Shown: piece after piece, positions 1 through 8,254 of the stretch | How positions within the stretch are numbered: position 1 is the first letter of the stretch | How the letters are laid out: each line of letters opens with the position of its first letter | Assembly: GCA_021323255.1 (NCBI GenBank) | Contig: JAJTCL010000037.1 | Location: forward strand, 1-12,695 | Source of the DNA: Propionibacteriaceae bacterium | GTDB lineage: Bacteria; Actinomycetota; Actinomycetes; Propionibacteriales; Propionibacteriaceae | Length of the DNA: 12,695 nucleotides | Direction of reading: 5' to 3' | Position numbers and translations under genes: made by a program | Notes under the pieces: model-generated | Database searches by the model: none | Told to the model about the DNA's origin: nothing | What the model saw: only the letters and a program-made list of their open reading frames with translations

Positions 1-440
1 AAATCGGCGGATGCCGTTCCGTTCTGCATGAGCTCCTCGGCCAGTGCTTCCAGCCGGACCACCTGGTGGGCCGTGCCTCCCGTCATCGCCGCAAGGTCCG
101 CTGGCGAGCACAACCTTTCGTCAGGGATGCCCGTGTCGATCAAGAAGGTTTCAATGCGGGAATCTGCTACCAGCAGCCGGCTCGCCTCCGGTCCCAGCTC
201 CTGCCGGCGCACCAGATATTCCTCCGCCGACGCATGCGGCTCCATGCCGAGGACGGGTGTACACCATTTCCGGATGGCGAGGCCCAGCATGGAATCGAAG
301 AAGGTCGTCCCCAGCCGAGATCGGCCAGGAGCTTCGTTCATCAAGCCCTCGAAGGACGCTCGATCAAGATCATCGAGTATGAGGCCGTGACAGTGATGAT
401 CGACCAATGGTCCAAGGTCGGTTTGCTCAACTCGCAGCAT
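1..440 (-). CDS. FluG-like amidohydrolase (amidohydrolase-2 family), partial: N-terminal 146 residues
   Basis: The gene is open through the left edge, so its 3' end is missing. It starts at ATG 440-438, with GGAGAG about 8 bases upstream as ribosome binding site. Reading the minus strand gives an uninterrupted protein beginning MLRVEQTDLGPLVDHHCHG. The D-H-H-C-H stretch (residues 14-18) contains the HxH metal-ligand pair typical of the first strand of metal-dependent amidohydrolase barrels. It is followed by the WCTPVLG and EEYLVRRQELG segments, which resemble the amidohydrolase half of FluG proteins. The family hydrolyses C-N bonds in a metal centre; the substrate cannot be told. A ligase matching the other FluG half lies at 3278-4657, which suggests a shared gamma-glutamyl-amide pathway. 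It is divergent from xfp. The reading and start are clear; the subfamily is from memory of motifs. Confidence 0.82.
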   Translation of the reverse strand, partial: MLRVEQTDLGPLVDHHCHGLILDDLDRASFEGLMNEAPGRSRLGTTFFDSMLGLAIRKWCTPVLGMEPHASAEEYLVRRQELGPEASRLLVADSRIETFLIDTGIPDERLCSPADLAAMTGGTAHQVVRLEALAEELMQNGTASAD

Positions 441-728
441 CGAGGTAGCTCTCCAATTCCGCCTGGGCAGTCGTTGATCTTGATATCATCCACGACTCGC
501 AGCAGCCGGGTCGCAGGGACTGCAGGACGGGAGGCCCCTGAGATAGAGCCGAAGGGCCCTACGTGCGAAGGCTGTGGAGCCGGGAGGCTAGCAATTACGC
601 CGCCATTCGAGTACCTCAATGTGATGAGGGTATGCCTGCGCTAATCGAGGCGCTCGTGCGGCACGTGGCATCGACAGGGACGTCGACGGAGATGGAGATC
701 CGCCCTACCACAAGAACGGAGTACCTAC
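441..728. promoter_or_regulatory. Divergent intergenic region between amidohydrolase and xfp
   Basis: These 288 bases separate two divergent starts and must hold both promoters. The reading frames that cross the region look like shadow frames without recognisable domains. The only clear signals are the two ribosome binding sites at its ends: GGAGAG before 440 on the minus strand, and CGGAG seven bases before the GTG at 729 on the plus strand. I found no convincing paired -35/-10 boxes and no operator palindrome of note. Confidence 0.4.
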
Positions 729-3190
729 GTGGTTGCGAATGAAATAGTACGCACCGAGGTGGCGGCCAGCCCGTTGTCTGACGACGAGCTTCATCGATTG
801 GACAAATGGTGGCGGGCGGCCAACTACCTTTCCGTCGGACAGATCTACTTGATGGACAATCCGCTGCTGCGCGAAGATCTCGAGCCGGAGCACGTCAAGC
901 CGCGCCTGCTTGGCCACTGGGGCACGACACCAGGTTTGAACTTCCTCTACGCACACCTCAATCGAGCGATCATGCAACGCGACCTCGACATGATCTACAT
1001 CATCGGGCCGGGTCACGGCGGACCATCTCTGGTGGCTGCTGCGTGGCTCGAGGGCACGTACTCAGAGGTCTATCCCAATGTCACGCGCGACGCGGTTGGG
1101 ATGAAGCGGCTGTTCACACAGTTCTCATTCCCCGGTGGCATCCCAAGTCACGTGGCTCCGGAAACCCCGGGTTCGATCCATGAGGGCGGAGAACTCGGAT
1201 ACGCCCTTTCGCACGCGTACGGCGCGGCGTTCGACAATCCGGATCTCATCATTGCGTGCATCGTCGGTGACGGGGAAGCCGAAACCGGACCGCTCGCCAC
1301 GTCGTGGCACTCCAACAAGTTCCTGAACCCCGTCGGCGATGGCGCGGTGCTGCCGATCTTGCATCTCAATGGCTACAAGATTGCGAACCCGACACTACTG
1401 GACCGCATTCCGATCGACGAGCTGATGGCTTTGATGCGGGGGTACGGCCATGAACCGTTCCTCGTTGAGGGCGACGATCCCGTAACCATGCACCAACAGT
1501 TTGCCGCCACGCTTGATGTCTGCCTCGACCGCATCTCCGAAATACAACGTGATCATCGAGAGGGCCGCGCCACCGGACGCCCAACGTGGCCAATGATCAT
1601 TCTGCGCTCGCCCAAGGGATGGACCGGCCCTGAGAAGATCGACAGCAAACTCGTCGAGGGCTTTTGGCGTAGCCATCAGGTGCCGTTCTCCGACACTCGG
1701 CAGAACCGGTCCCACCTCAACGAGCTGCAGAAGTGGTTACAGTCCTATGGGCCGGAAGAGCTCTTTGACTCCGAGGGCCGTCCGGTGCCCGAGATTGCGA
1801 ATCTCCATCCCGTCGGCGAACGCCGGATGAGCGCGAACCCGCATGCCAACGGTGGAGGTTTACGACGGCCGTTAAGAATGCCCGACTTCCGCGACTATGA
1901 AGTCAAGATCGACAGGCCCGGGCACACCGTCGCCGAGGCGACCCGCGTCATGGGAACGTTCCTCCGTGACGTCATCAAGCTCAATGAGGAGTCCCGGAAC
2001 TTCCGGCTCTTCTCCCCTGATGAGAACAACTCCAACCGGTGGCAAGACGTTCTGGAAGTAACCAATCGTGCCTGGCTGGCTGAGATCTACGATTATGACG
2101 ATCACCTTGCTGCAGATGGTCGCGTCATGGAGATCTTGTCCGAGCACACCATCCAGGGCTGGCTTGAGGGATACCTGCTTACTGGTAGGCACGGATTCCT
2201 GTCCACGTACGAAGCCTTCATTCACCTCGTCGACTCGATGTTCAACCAGCACGCCAAGTGGCTGAAGGTCACCGACGACATTGAGTGGCGGCGCCCGATC
2301 TCCTCACTCAACTACCTGCTGTACAGCCATGTCTGGCGCAAGATCACAACGGGTTCTCGCATCAGGATCCCGGTTTTATTGATCATGTGATGAACAAGAA
2401 GGCGGAGATCGTACGGGTCTATCTGCCGCCGGACGCCAATACGCTGTTGTCAACCACTGATCATTGCCTGCGCTCGACTCAGTACGTGAACGTGGTGGTC
2501 GCCGGCAAACAGCCCGCTCCGCAGTACCTGACCATGGATGAAGCGATCAAGCACTGCACCAAGGGCATCGGCATTTGGGACTGGGCGAGCAGCGATCAAG
2601 ATCGTTCGACCGATCTGGTGATGGCAGCGGCGGGCGATGTGCCGACAATGGAAGCACTCGCCGCCACGGAGATTCTTCACCAGCGCTTCCCTGACCTCGG
2701 AATCCGCTTTATCAACGTCGTGGACATTATGCGGTTGCAGGATGACCGGGAGCATCCGCATGGCCTCTCAGACCAGCAGTTCGTCTCTTTGTTTACCCCG
2801 CAGGCGCCGATCGTTTTTGCCTACCACGGTTACCCCTGGTTGATCCACAGATTGACCTACCACCGGAGTAACCACGACAACATTCATGTGCGTGGCTACA
2901 AGGAAGAGGGCACCACGACAACGCCCTTTGACATGTGCGTTCTCAACGAGATTGATCGCTACTCGCTGGCGATCGACGCTATTGACCGCGTGCCGCAGCT
3001 GATGTCGAGCGCAGCTCACGTGCGGCAAGCCTTGGTGGACAAGATCATTGAACACAACCACTACATCCGCCGATACGGAGAGGACATGCCAGAAGTCGCC
3101 GGCTGGGTATGGCAGATGTCTGCAGACGAGGAGCCTTCTGTGGCGCCGGGGCCTGCGGGAGTCCTGTCAACAGCCGGCGACAACGTGTAA
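729..3190 (+). pseudogene. xfp: Phosphoketolase (xylulose-5-phosphate/fructose-6-phosphate), frameshifted
   Basis: Xfp is a thiamine-diphosphate enzyme that splits xylulose 5-phosphate (and often fructose 6-phosphate) with phosphate, giving acetyl phosphate and an aldose phosphate in the cytosol. The start is GTG 729, with CGGAG seven bases upstream. Family motifs are GHWGTTPG (His63), GPGHGGP (93-99), EGGELGY (152-158), GDGEAETGPLA (180-190) and SPDENNSNRW (about 429-438). After Arg537 (codon ending 2339) the frame is lost and the first piece stops at 2390. The second frame resumes at once at CAA 2339-2341 with QDHNGFSHQDPGF, carrying a conserved catalytic-region His, and runs to the stop at 3190. 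Restoring one base gives 820 residues, close to the usual length of about 800. No slippery heptamer is present, so the cause is either a sequencing error (CGCCAA read as CGCAA) or a real inactivating deletion. No acetate kinase gene, the usual partner, lies nearby. Confidence 0.93.
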
Positions 3191-3277
3191 GCACGTCAGC
3201 GGCTACGACCACGACGCAATCGATCATCATCAGGTCACTGGCGCTTGCACGTGGCTGTCGCCTTATTCTGTGGTCCC

Positions 3278-4657
3278 GTGGATATCGCCCAGCGGGAGGC
3301 CCGCGCCGCGCAGGCCGAGCAATTCGTACGGACAACCCTTGCTGAGCGCGGGATCAGTGTGGTGGCGACGACATTCGTGGACAATTCCGGCATTACGCGC
3401 GTGAAGAGCGTTCCCATGAGGAGGCTGCCGCACTTGGCCGCGTGGGGCGTGGGCGCCTCGACCAGCTTCGACTATTTCCGCTTCGACGACTGGCTGGCCG
3501 CCCCGCCCGGCGGCACTGCACCGGTCGGTGATCTTCGCGTCATCCCTGATCTGGGGCGATTAGTCCCTCTGGCGGCGCAACCGGGTTGGGCCTGGACGCC
3601 CGGCGATCGGTACCGGCAAGACGGCGAACCGCATGATTGCTGCAACCGGCTGCTGCTGCAACGGCTTGTCGATCATGCGGCCGCACAGAGCTTGGAGATC
3701 AAGGCCGCCTTCGAGCTCGAGTGGGTGGTTTCGGCGGGCGACGGCGACGACTTCGCCTCCGCGGCGCCCGGTCCCGCGTACGGGATGTCCCGGCTGGTGG
3801 ACGTGTCTGAGTACGCCCGCGACCTCATCGAGGCACTGAGCGCAGAAGCGATCAAGGTCGAGCAGTTCCATCCCGAGTACGCCGCAGGGCAGCTCGAGCT
3901 ATCTGTTGCGGCTGAGTCACCTGTGGACGCCGCCGACACCTCAGTGCTGGTCCGTAACACCATCCGAGCTGTGGGGCGGCGGTATGACTACCGGACCTCC
4001 TTCTCTCCTAAAGTGGAGGCCGACGACGTCGGCAACGGCGGTCACGTACATCTCAGCGTGTGGCGCGACGGGGAGAACCTGATGGCGGGCGGGAAGGGCC
4101 GCTACGGGCTAGCCCCTGTCGGGGAGGCCTTCAGCGCTGGCATCTTGAACCGGCTGCCTGCCCTCTTGGCCCTCGGTGCGCCCTCGGTTGCGTCGTATCT
4201 GCGGTTGGTGCCATCACATTGGGCCGGGGTGTACGCCTGCTGGGGCCTGGAGAATCGGGAGGCCGCCCTGCGCATGATCAACGGATCGGCGGGCAGCAGT
4301 GACTGGGCGGCCAATCTCGAGGTGAAGTGCGTGGACTTGACCGCCAACCCCTACCTGCTGCTGGCCGGCCTTCTGGCTGCCGGCTTGGATGGAGTCGCTG
4401 CTGGCAAGCGCCTGCCAGAGCCCGTCGACGTCGATCCGGCGGCGTTGGCGCCGGACGAGCTGGAGCGACGCGGCATTCGGCGGTTGCCGACCACCCTGCG
4501 GGAGTCCACCGATGCGCTCGCCGCCGACCCGGTGCTGCGCAATGCGCTGGGGTCGGCGCTTCTCGACTCGGTGCTCACCGTCCGCGAGTCGGAGATCGGG
4601 CTATTCGCCGAGGCCTCGGCGGAGGAGGTTGTGCGCGCTTTTCGGTGGACGCACTGA
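3278..4657 (+). CDS. Glutamine synthetase family gamma-glutamyl ligase (FluG C-terminal type)
   Basis: This is an ATP-dependent ligase of the GlnA fold, joining glutamate to ammonia or, more probably in this subfamily, to an amine. From GTG 3278 it has 459 residues. Visible are the metal-binding ELE (about 146-148), QLELSVAAESPVDAAD, FSPKVEAD, NGGHVHLSVW (about 253-262), RLVPSHWAGV (from about Arg309), ENREAALRMI, and NLEVKCVDLTANPYLLLAGL (from about 346). Classical glutamine synthetase has E-x-R where this has E-V-K (Glu348, Lys350), a change I associate with FluG-like ligases rather than housekeeping GlnA. No adenylylation tyrosine site is apparent. The frame is open back to TTG 3245, but GTG 3278 gives a more natural N terminus, and TATTCT at 3264-3269 would make a leaderless message. 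It lies 87 bases after xfp. Its last 57 bases overlap the opposing exporter gene. Confidence 0.85.
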   Translation: MDIAQREARAAQAEQFVRTTLAERGISVVATTFVDNSGITRVKSVPMRRLPHLAAWGVGASTSFDYFRFDDWLAAPPGGTAPVGDLRVIPDLGRLVPLAAQPGWAWTPGDRYRQDGEPHDCCNRLLLQRLVDHAAAQSLEIKAAFELEWVVSAGDGDDFASAAPGPAYGMSRLVDVSEYARDLIEALSAEAIKVEQFHPEYAAGQLELSVAAESPVDAADTSVLVRNTIRAVGRRYDYRTSFSPKVEADDVGNGGHVHLSVWRDGENLMAGGKGRYGLAPVGEAFSAGILNRLPALLALGAPSVASYLRLVPSHWAGVYACWGLENREAALRMINGSAGSSDWAANLEVKCVDLTANPYLLLAGLLAAGLDGVAAGKRLPEPVDVDPAALAPDELERRGIRRLPTTLRESTDALAADPVLRNALGSALLDSVLTVRESEIGLFAEASAEEVVRAFRWTH

Positions 4658-6103
4658 GCGCCGAGCAGGCGTTGATCTTGAACCTGCTCCCGGTCTGGTG
4701 ACGCTACTGCCTCCGACCTTGAACAGGTCATCAGTCGGTACGAGGAAGCTGCTGAGCGCACCTGCCAGCGCGATTAAGCCGGCGCCCGCAAACCCGATCC
4801 GATAGCCCGCCGTGACGGCAGAACCGGTGGCCATCGAGGTAAGGGGTGTCAGGAGGGCGACGCCGATCGCTGTGCCGACCTGGGCGGCGGAGTTGAGTAC
4901 GCCGGCCGCTACTCCGCGGTAGGCGGGATCCGCGGCATCGGTTCCGGTCTGGGTCGAGGCGACCGATGCAGTGCCTATGCCTGTGCCGATGAATGCGAAC
5001 GCCGCCAGCAGCTGAACCACGGGCAGACCTTGGGGTGGCAGCGCGACGAGGAAGGTGATTCCAGCGGCAATCGTGGCGAAACCAGCGAGGAGGCTACGTC
5101 TAGCGCCGACCCGCCCGAGCAGCGGCGGGGTCAACAAGGCTCCGGCAATGGCGGCCAAGTTGACGGTGGGGAAAAGTAATGATGCCTGTCCGGCCGGAAT
5201 GCCCAATACACCTTGGACGTACATCACGGCCAGGTACATCGCCGAGGAGGTGGAACCGGTGATCGCCAGGGCGGTCAGGTTCGCGCCGGCCACGGGCAGG
5301 GACCTCAGCAACCTCAGCGGCAGCAGAGGATCGGCGGTCCGCCCCTCGTGACGAATAAAGATCACGAACGCGACGGTCGCCAGCAGCAGCGGCAGCCAGC
5401 TCGAAAGGCGGGCCAAGCCTCGGTCGCCAGCACTGGTCAGGCCATAGACCAGCAGAGCTAGGCCTGCCGTGGCGGTCAAGGCACCGCCGAGATCGAGGCG
5501 GCGCCGCCCTGTCGACTTCTTATCGGCGGGCAGCACCAGCAGCGCAATCGCCAGGACGACCAGCCCGATCGCGACATTCACTGCAAAGACCCCGCGCCAT
5601 CCGGCGTACTGAGTGATCAGCCCGCCGATCACCCAGCCACTGGCACCGCCAGCTGCCGCAACCGCGGTCCACCAACCCACGGCGCGCCGACGCGCTTCGC
5701 CAGGCTCGCTCAGTGTGGTGAGTAGGGCCAGCGCAGCAGGCGATAGCAGTGCTGCTCCGGCACCTTGGAGCACCCGCAATGCAACGAGTGCCTCGGGTGA
5801 CCCCGCCAGAGTGCAGCCGGCAGATGCAGCCGAAAACAGGCCAAGACCGATCAGGAAGATCCTTCGCCGACCCGCCACATCGGCCAGCCGTCCGCCGCAG
5901 ATCAACAATCCGCCGAACACCAGCGTGTACGCGGTGAACACCCATTGCAGATCTGCATCACTGAACTCCAGCCCGTCACGGATGGCCGGCAAAGCGATGA
6001 CGACGATGGTGACATCGAGGATCACCATGAACTGAGAGACGCAGACGATTGCAATCGCCAGCGGCCTGGCGCGGTGCCTGCTGTTACCAGCAAAACTGCT
6101 CAT
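4601..6103 (-). CDS. MFS multidrug exporter, DHA2 (EmrB/QacA) family, 14 TM
   Basis: This is a proton-coupled drug or metabolite exporter in the cytoplasmic membrane, 500 residues from ATG 6103. The frame is open further upstream, but homology-like sequence begins at MSSFAGNSRHRARP, just before TM1. Residues 15-41 carry the DHA2 hallmark of a membrane segment with LD-x-TIV-x-x-ALPAI. Motif A (GGRLADVAGRRR, 70-81) follows TM2, and motif-C-like Gly-rich TM5 sequence is near GWWTAVAAAGGASGWVIGG. Repeated hydrophobic stretches extend to LALAGALSSFLVP. The last roughly 40 residues are a basic Ser/Arg/Pro-rich tail, part of which is coded antisense to the ligase gene. It is divergent from a CGNR regulator across a short gap with an inverted repeat, so it is probably controlled by that protein. 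The substrate is unknown. Confidence 0.9.
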   Translation of the reverse strand: MSSFAGNSRHRARPLAIAIVCVSQFMVILDVTIVVIALPAIRDGLEFSDADLQWVFTAYTLVFGGLLICGGRLADVAGRRRIFLIGLGLFSAASAGCTLAGSPEALVALRVLQGAGAALLSPAALALLTTLSEPGEARRRAVGWWTAVAAAGGASGWVIGGLITQYAGWRGVFAVNVAIGLVVLAIALLVLPADKKSTGRRRLDLGGALTATAGLALLVYGLTSAGDRGLARLSSWLPLLLATVAFVIFIRHEGRTADPLLPLRLLRSLPVAGANLTALAITGSTSSAMYLAVMYVQGVLGIPAGQASLLFPTVNLAAIAGALLTPPLLGRVGARRSLLAGFATIAAGITFLVALPPQGLPVVQLLAAFAFIGTGIGTASVASTQTGTDAADPAYRGVAAGVLNSAAQVGTAIGVALLTPLTSMATGSAVTAGYRIGFAGAGLIALAGALSSFLVPTDDLFKVGGSSVTRPGAGSRSTPARRSVRPPKSAHNLLRRGLGE

Positions 6104-6106
6104 ACT

Positions 6107-6129
6107 GGAAACGTACCCATGGCGTTTCC
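6107..6129. promoter_or_regulatory. Candidate operator between exporter and CGNR regulator
   Basis: GGAAACG (6107-6113) and CGTTTCC (6123-6129) form a perfect 7-bp inverted repeat around a 9-base spacer. The site begins 4 bases upstream of the exporter ATG. A related half-site recurs: ACTGGAAACGT (6104-6114) and ACTGGTAAAGT (6139-6149) agree at 9 of 11 positions. The second copy contains TAAAGT (6144-6149), a plausible -10 box that would place the transcript start at or next to the regulator's GTG 6158. Binding here could shut both genes. The repeats are seen directly; assigning them to the neighbouring regulator is inference. Confidence 0.5.
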
Positions 6130-6157
6130 GATCATGCAACTGGTAAAGTGAATTTTG

Positions 6158-6814
6158 GTGGAAACAGCCAACAGGACCCAAAACCCACGCGAGCTCCCCA
6201 TTGTGGGCGGACACCTCGCGCTGGACTTTGCCAACACGGTTGATGACCCGCAGGGCCATCAGCGCTACGACCATGCCGGGACCTACCCGGAACTCGTCGG
6301 ATGGTCGGCGCGCATCGGCATTCTGCAGTCTGAGCAAGCAGATGCGTTACTTGCTGCGGCTGATGAGCACCCTCACGTCCGCTCGATGACGGTGAGACGA
6401 GCGCATGCGCTGCGCCGCATTCTGATCGATACCTTCACCGAAATCGCGGTGATCAACAGCGATGTGGCAGCAGGCCCACGCCGACTGTCGCCATCGATGT
6501 ACTGGGATGAATTGCGACCATTTGTGACCGAGGCTGTAGCTCACGCCGATCTGATGCCGAGCGATTCCACGTATCAGCTGACCTGGCCAGAGACCACGAG
6601 GCTGGATGTGATGCTTGGGCCGATTGGCCTGGCGGCCCTTGATCTACTCACGAGTTCCCAGCTTTCCCGGCTCAAGAAATGCGCCGGCTGTCCATGGCTC
6701 TTTCTTGACCAGTCCAAGAACCTCAGCCGCCGCTGGTGTGCCATGAACGACTGCGGCACTCACGAGAAGATCCGCCGCTACGTCACCCGCCGAGCAGCCA
6801 AGAAGCGTGCTTGA
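6158..6814 (+). CDS. CGNR-type zinc-finger transcriptional regulator (ABATE domain)
   Basis: This 218-residue protein has the two-part layout of the CGNR family. The N-terminal ABATE-like domain opens with LPIVGGHLALDFANTVDD and includes LVGWSARIGIL. The short C-terminal zinc-binding domain reads CAGCPWLFLDQSKNLSRRWC and ends near MNDCGTHEKIRRYVTRR. Four Cys residues (CxxC, then WC and DCG) remain for metal binding, but the signature CGNR is CGTH here. The family is predicted to bind DNA. It stands divergent from a DHA2 exporter, the usual layout of a local regulator and its target. The frame is open from TTG 6155, and GTG 6158 is an equal choice. I see no Shine-Dalgarno sequence, and a -10-like TAAAGT lies 8 bases upstream of the GTG, so translation may be leaderless. 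Confidence 0.87.
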   Translation: METANRTQNPRELPIVGGHLALDFANTVDDPQGHQRYDHAGTYPELVGWSARIGILQSEQADALLAAADEHPHVRSMTVRRAHALRRILIDTFTEIAVINSDVAAGPRRLSPSMYWDELRPFVTEAVAHADLMPSDSTYQLTWPETTRLDVMLGPIGLAALDLLTSSQLSRLKKCAGCPWLFLDQSKNLSRRWCAMNDCGTHEKIRRYVTRRAAKKRA

Positions 6815-6998
6815 AGCACTCAGAGACGGACGATGCTCGCGCGCCCAGGCAGCTACGCCGATGGCATCCATGTTGGTCTCGATGGTCACACTGTTTCTCA
6901 GCTAGGTGAACGCTCGCCCAGCGATCAGCCCTCCTTCGCCCGACGTGTCCGACAGGTGGAGGCTGGACCTAGGGGGTCGGAAGCCGAGCGATGGGGGC

Positions 6999-7063
6999 GC
7001 GTCGCAGGGTATACGACGCCCACAAGGAGCAGCTCAGTACTCGAGTTGCTCGCCTTACTCGAG
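6999..7063. promoter_or_regulatory. Possible control region of the alpha/beta hydrolase gene
   Basis: The 266-base gap 6815-7080 has no credible gene. Near its end GCGTCG (6999-7004) and CGACGC (7014-7019) form a 6-bp inverted repeat flanking TATACG (7010-7015), a fair -10 box. Further on, TACTCGAG occurs twice (7038-7045 and 7056-7063), 18 bases apart. These could be an operator and activator site, but each is short enough to arise by chance in G+C-rich DNA. The earlier part of the gap shows nothing. Confidence 0.25.
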
Positions 7064-7080
7064 CAGCACGGAGGGAACCG

Positions 7081-7872
7081 ATGAACCCGGACACCATCAT
7101 TCTGATCCATGGCTTCTGGGTGACCCCACGCAGTTGGGAGAACTGGAAGGCCTACTACGAGCAGCAGGGCTACCGCGTGCTGACCCCGGCCTATCCGGGC
7201 TTCGACGTCGAGGTTGAGGCCCTCAACGCCGACCCGAGCCCAATCGAGAACCTAACCGTGCCGGCTGTCATCGACCACCTCACCGACGTGATCGGAGGGC
7301 TGGAGCGGCCGCCGATCCTAATGGGCCACTCCGCCGGCGGGGTGTTCACTCAGCTGATGCTGGATCGCGGCTACGGCGCGGTAGGCGTGGCGATCAACTC
7401 CGCCCCCACCGAGGGCGTGCCCGTGGTGCCGCTGTCGCAGCTCAAGTCGACCTTCCCGGTTCTGCGGACGATCGGGCGCAAGAAGGCTGCCGGCTTCACC
7501 TTTGAGCAGTGGCGCTACGCGTTCACCAACACGTTCACCGAGGAGGAGTCCAGGGCTCTCTACGAGCGTTACCACATCCCGGCATCGGTGCGGGTGCTGT
7601 GGGGCAGTGCGCTGGCCACCCTGGAGCCTGGCCACCAAGACACCTTCGTCAACTACAAAAACGACGACCGGGCGCCGCTGCTGTTCATCTCCGGCGGGGA
7701 GGACCATCTCATGCCGCCCAGCGTCCAACGGTCCAACGCCAGGCACTACAAGTCCAGCACCGTGACCGAGGTCAAGGAGTACCCCGGCTACGCCCACCTG
7801 CTGCCCGCCCAGAAGGGCTGGGAACAGATCGCCGACGACGCCCTGGCCTGGGCCGTGGAGCACGCGCGGTAA
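7081..7872 (+). CDS. Alpha/beta-fold hydrolase
   Basis: The protein has 263 residues and starts at ATG 7081, five bases after a strong GGAGGG ribosome binding site. The frame is open to 6991, but that extension looks non-coding. The alpha/beta hydrolase fold is plain: strand and oxyanion loop ILIHGFW (His10-Gly11), nucleophile elbow GHSAGG (Ser84), acid in SGGEDHLMP (Asp208) and catalytic His in PGYAHLLP (His239). No signal peptide is visible, so it is probably cytoplasmic. The lid region (about 115-165) contains KKAAGFTFEQWRYAFTNTFT, which I recall from actinobacterial hydrolases of unassigned substrate. Candidates are an esterase, lipase or C-C hydrolase; the sequence does not decide. It stands alone: the regulator gene ends 266 bases upstream, and the downstream genes converge on it. 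Confidence 0.87.
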   Translation: MNPDTIILIHGFWVTPRSWENWKAYYEQQGYRVLTPAYPGFDVEVEALNADPSPIENLTVPAVIDHLTDVIGGLERPPILMGHSAGGVFTQLMLDRGYGAVGVAINSAPTEGVPVVPLSQLKSTFPVLRTIGRKKAAGFTFEQWRYAFTNTFTEEESRALYERYHIPASVRVLWGSALATLEPGHQDTFVNYKNDDRAPLLFISGGEDHLMPPSVQRSNARHYKSSTVTEVKEYPGYAHLLPAQKGWEQIADDALAWAVEHAR

Positions 7873-7873
7873 C

Positions 7874-7893
7874 TGATCCCCAGATCCGGATCA
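7874..7893. terminator. Weak hairpin after the alpha/beta hydrolase gene
   Basis: TGATCC (7874-7879) and GGATCA (7888-7893) form a 6-bp stem with an 8-base loop, starting one base after the hydrolase stop codon in a 151-base convergent gap. It lacks a T-run. It could slow or end transcripts from either side, but the stem is short and the call is tentative. Confidence 0.25.
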
Positions 7894-8023
7894 CCGCACT
7901 ATTGCTGATTGAAGGAAGCGAGCCGACGAAGATCAGCAGCTTTGATCCCCACCGACGACTATCCGAGGCTGCATGAGCCGAGGGAGTGAAGACAGGCCTA
8001 AGCAGAAATTGACAAATGAAGCT

Positions 8024-8254
8024 CTAGTGGAACTGCGGGATGATCAAGTAAATACCGAAGAGTACGAGCAATCCGGCGAGGCCAAGTAGGACGTAGCCTA
8101 GCGACACGGTCGTCGCACTCGAGCTGCCCTGATTGGATTTGATCTTGGCCGCCGAGACCAGGCGGATGCCGCTCGCGAGCAAGATCGTAAAGATCACCGA
8201 CGAAACGATGGAGACGACAGCCACGATGCCAAGGGCGGCCCAGTCGATATTCAT
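8024..8254 (-). CDS. Small two-TM membrane protein, coupled to the phosphate transporter
   Basis: This 76-residue protein is predicted to span the membrane twice: residues about 6-33 (ALGIVAVVSIVSSVIFTILL and following) and about 52-72 (LGYVLLGLAGLLVLFGIYLI). A polar, basic loop (AAKIKSNQGSSS) joins them. Its ATG overlaps the stop codon of the transporter gene by one base (TGATG at the junction), so it should be translated by reinitiation in fixed ratio to the transporter. I know of similar small membrane proteins next to actinobacterial Pit genes but no assigned function; an accessory or stabilising role is inference. Confidence 0.8.
   Translation of the reverse strand: MNIDWAALGIVAVVSIVSSVIFTILLASGIRLVSAAKIKSNQGSSSATTVSLGYVLLGLAGLLVLFGIYLIIPQFH

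Noticed and set aside
66..644. Long plus-strand open frame of 192 codons and smaller overlapping frames at the left end
   Set aside because: They lie antisense to the amidohydrolase or in the intergenic region and show no recognisable domain. The minus-strand reading gives the VDHHCHG metal-site motif and a proper ribosome binding site.
2331..2347. Programmed -1 ribosomal frameshift in xfp
   Set aside because: There is no X-XXY-YYZ slippery sequence at the junction and no obvious downstream pseudoknot, and I know of no phosphoketolase using frameshifting.
6104..6337. Longer exporter start at 6337
   Set aside because: The extra 78 residues are antisense to the CGNR regulator's N terminus and lack exporter-like sequence. 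ATG 6103 lies just before TM1.
6991..7080. N-terminal extension of the alpha/beta hydrolase
   Set aside because: The extension is Arg-rich and unlike the fold. ATG 7081 has a strong ribosome binding site and starts directly before the first strand.
7318..7863. Antisense 181-codon frame over the alpha/beta hydrolase
   Set aside because: It is a shadow frame caused by G+C-rich codon bias; the sense strand holds a complete catalytic triad.
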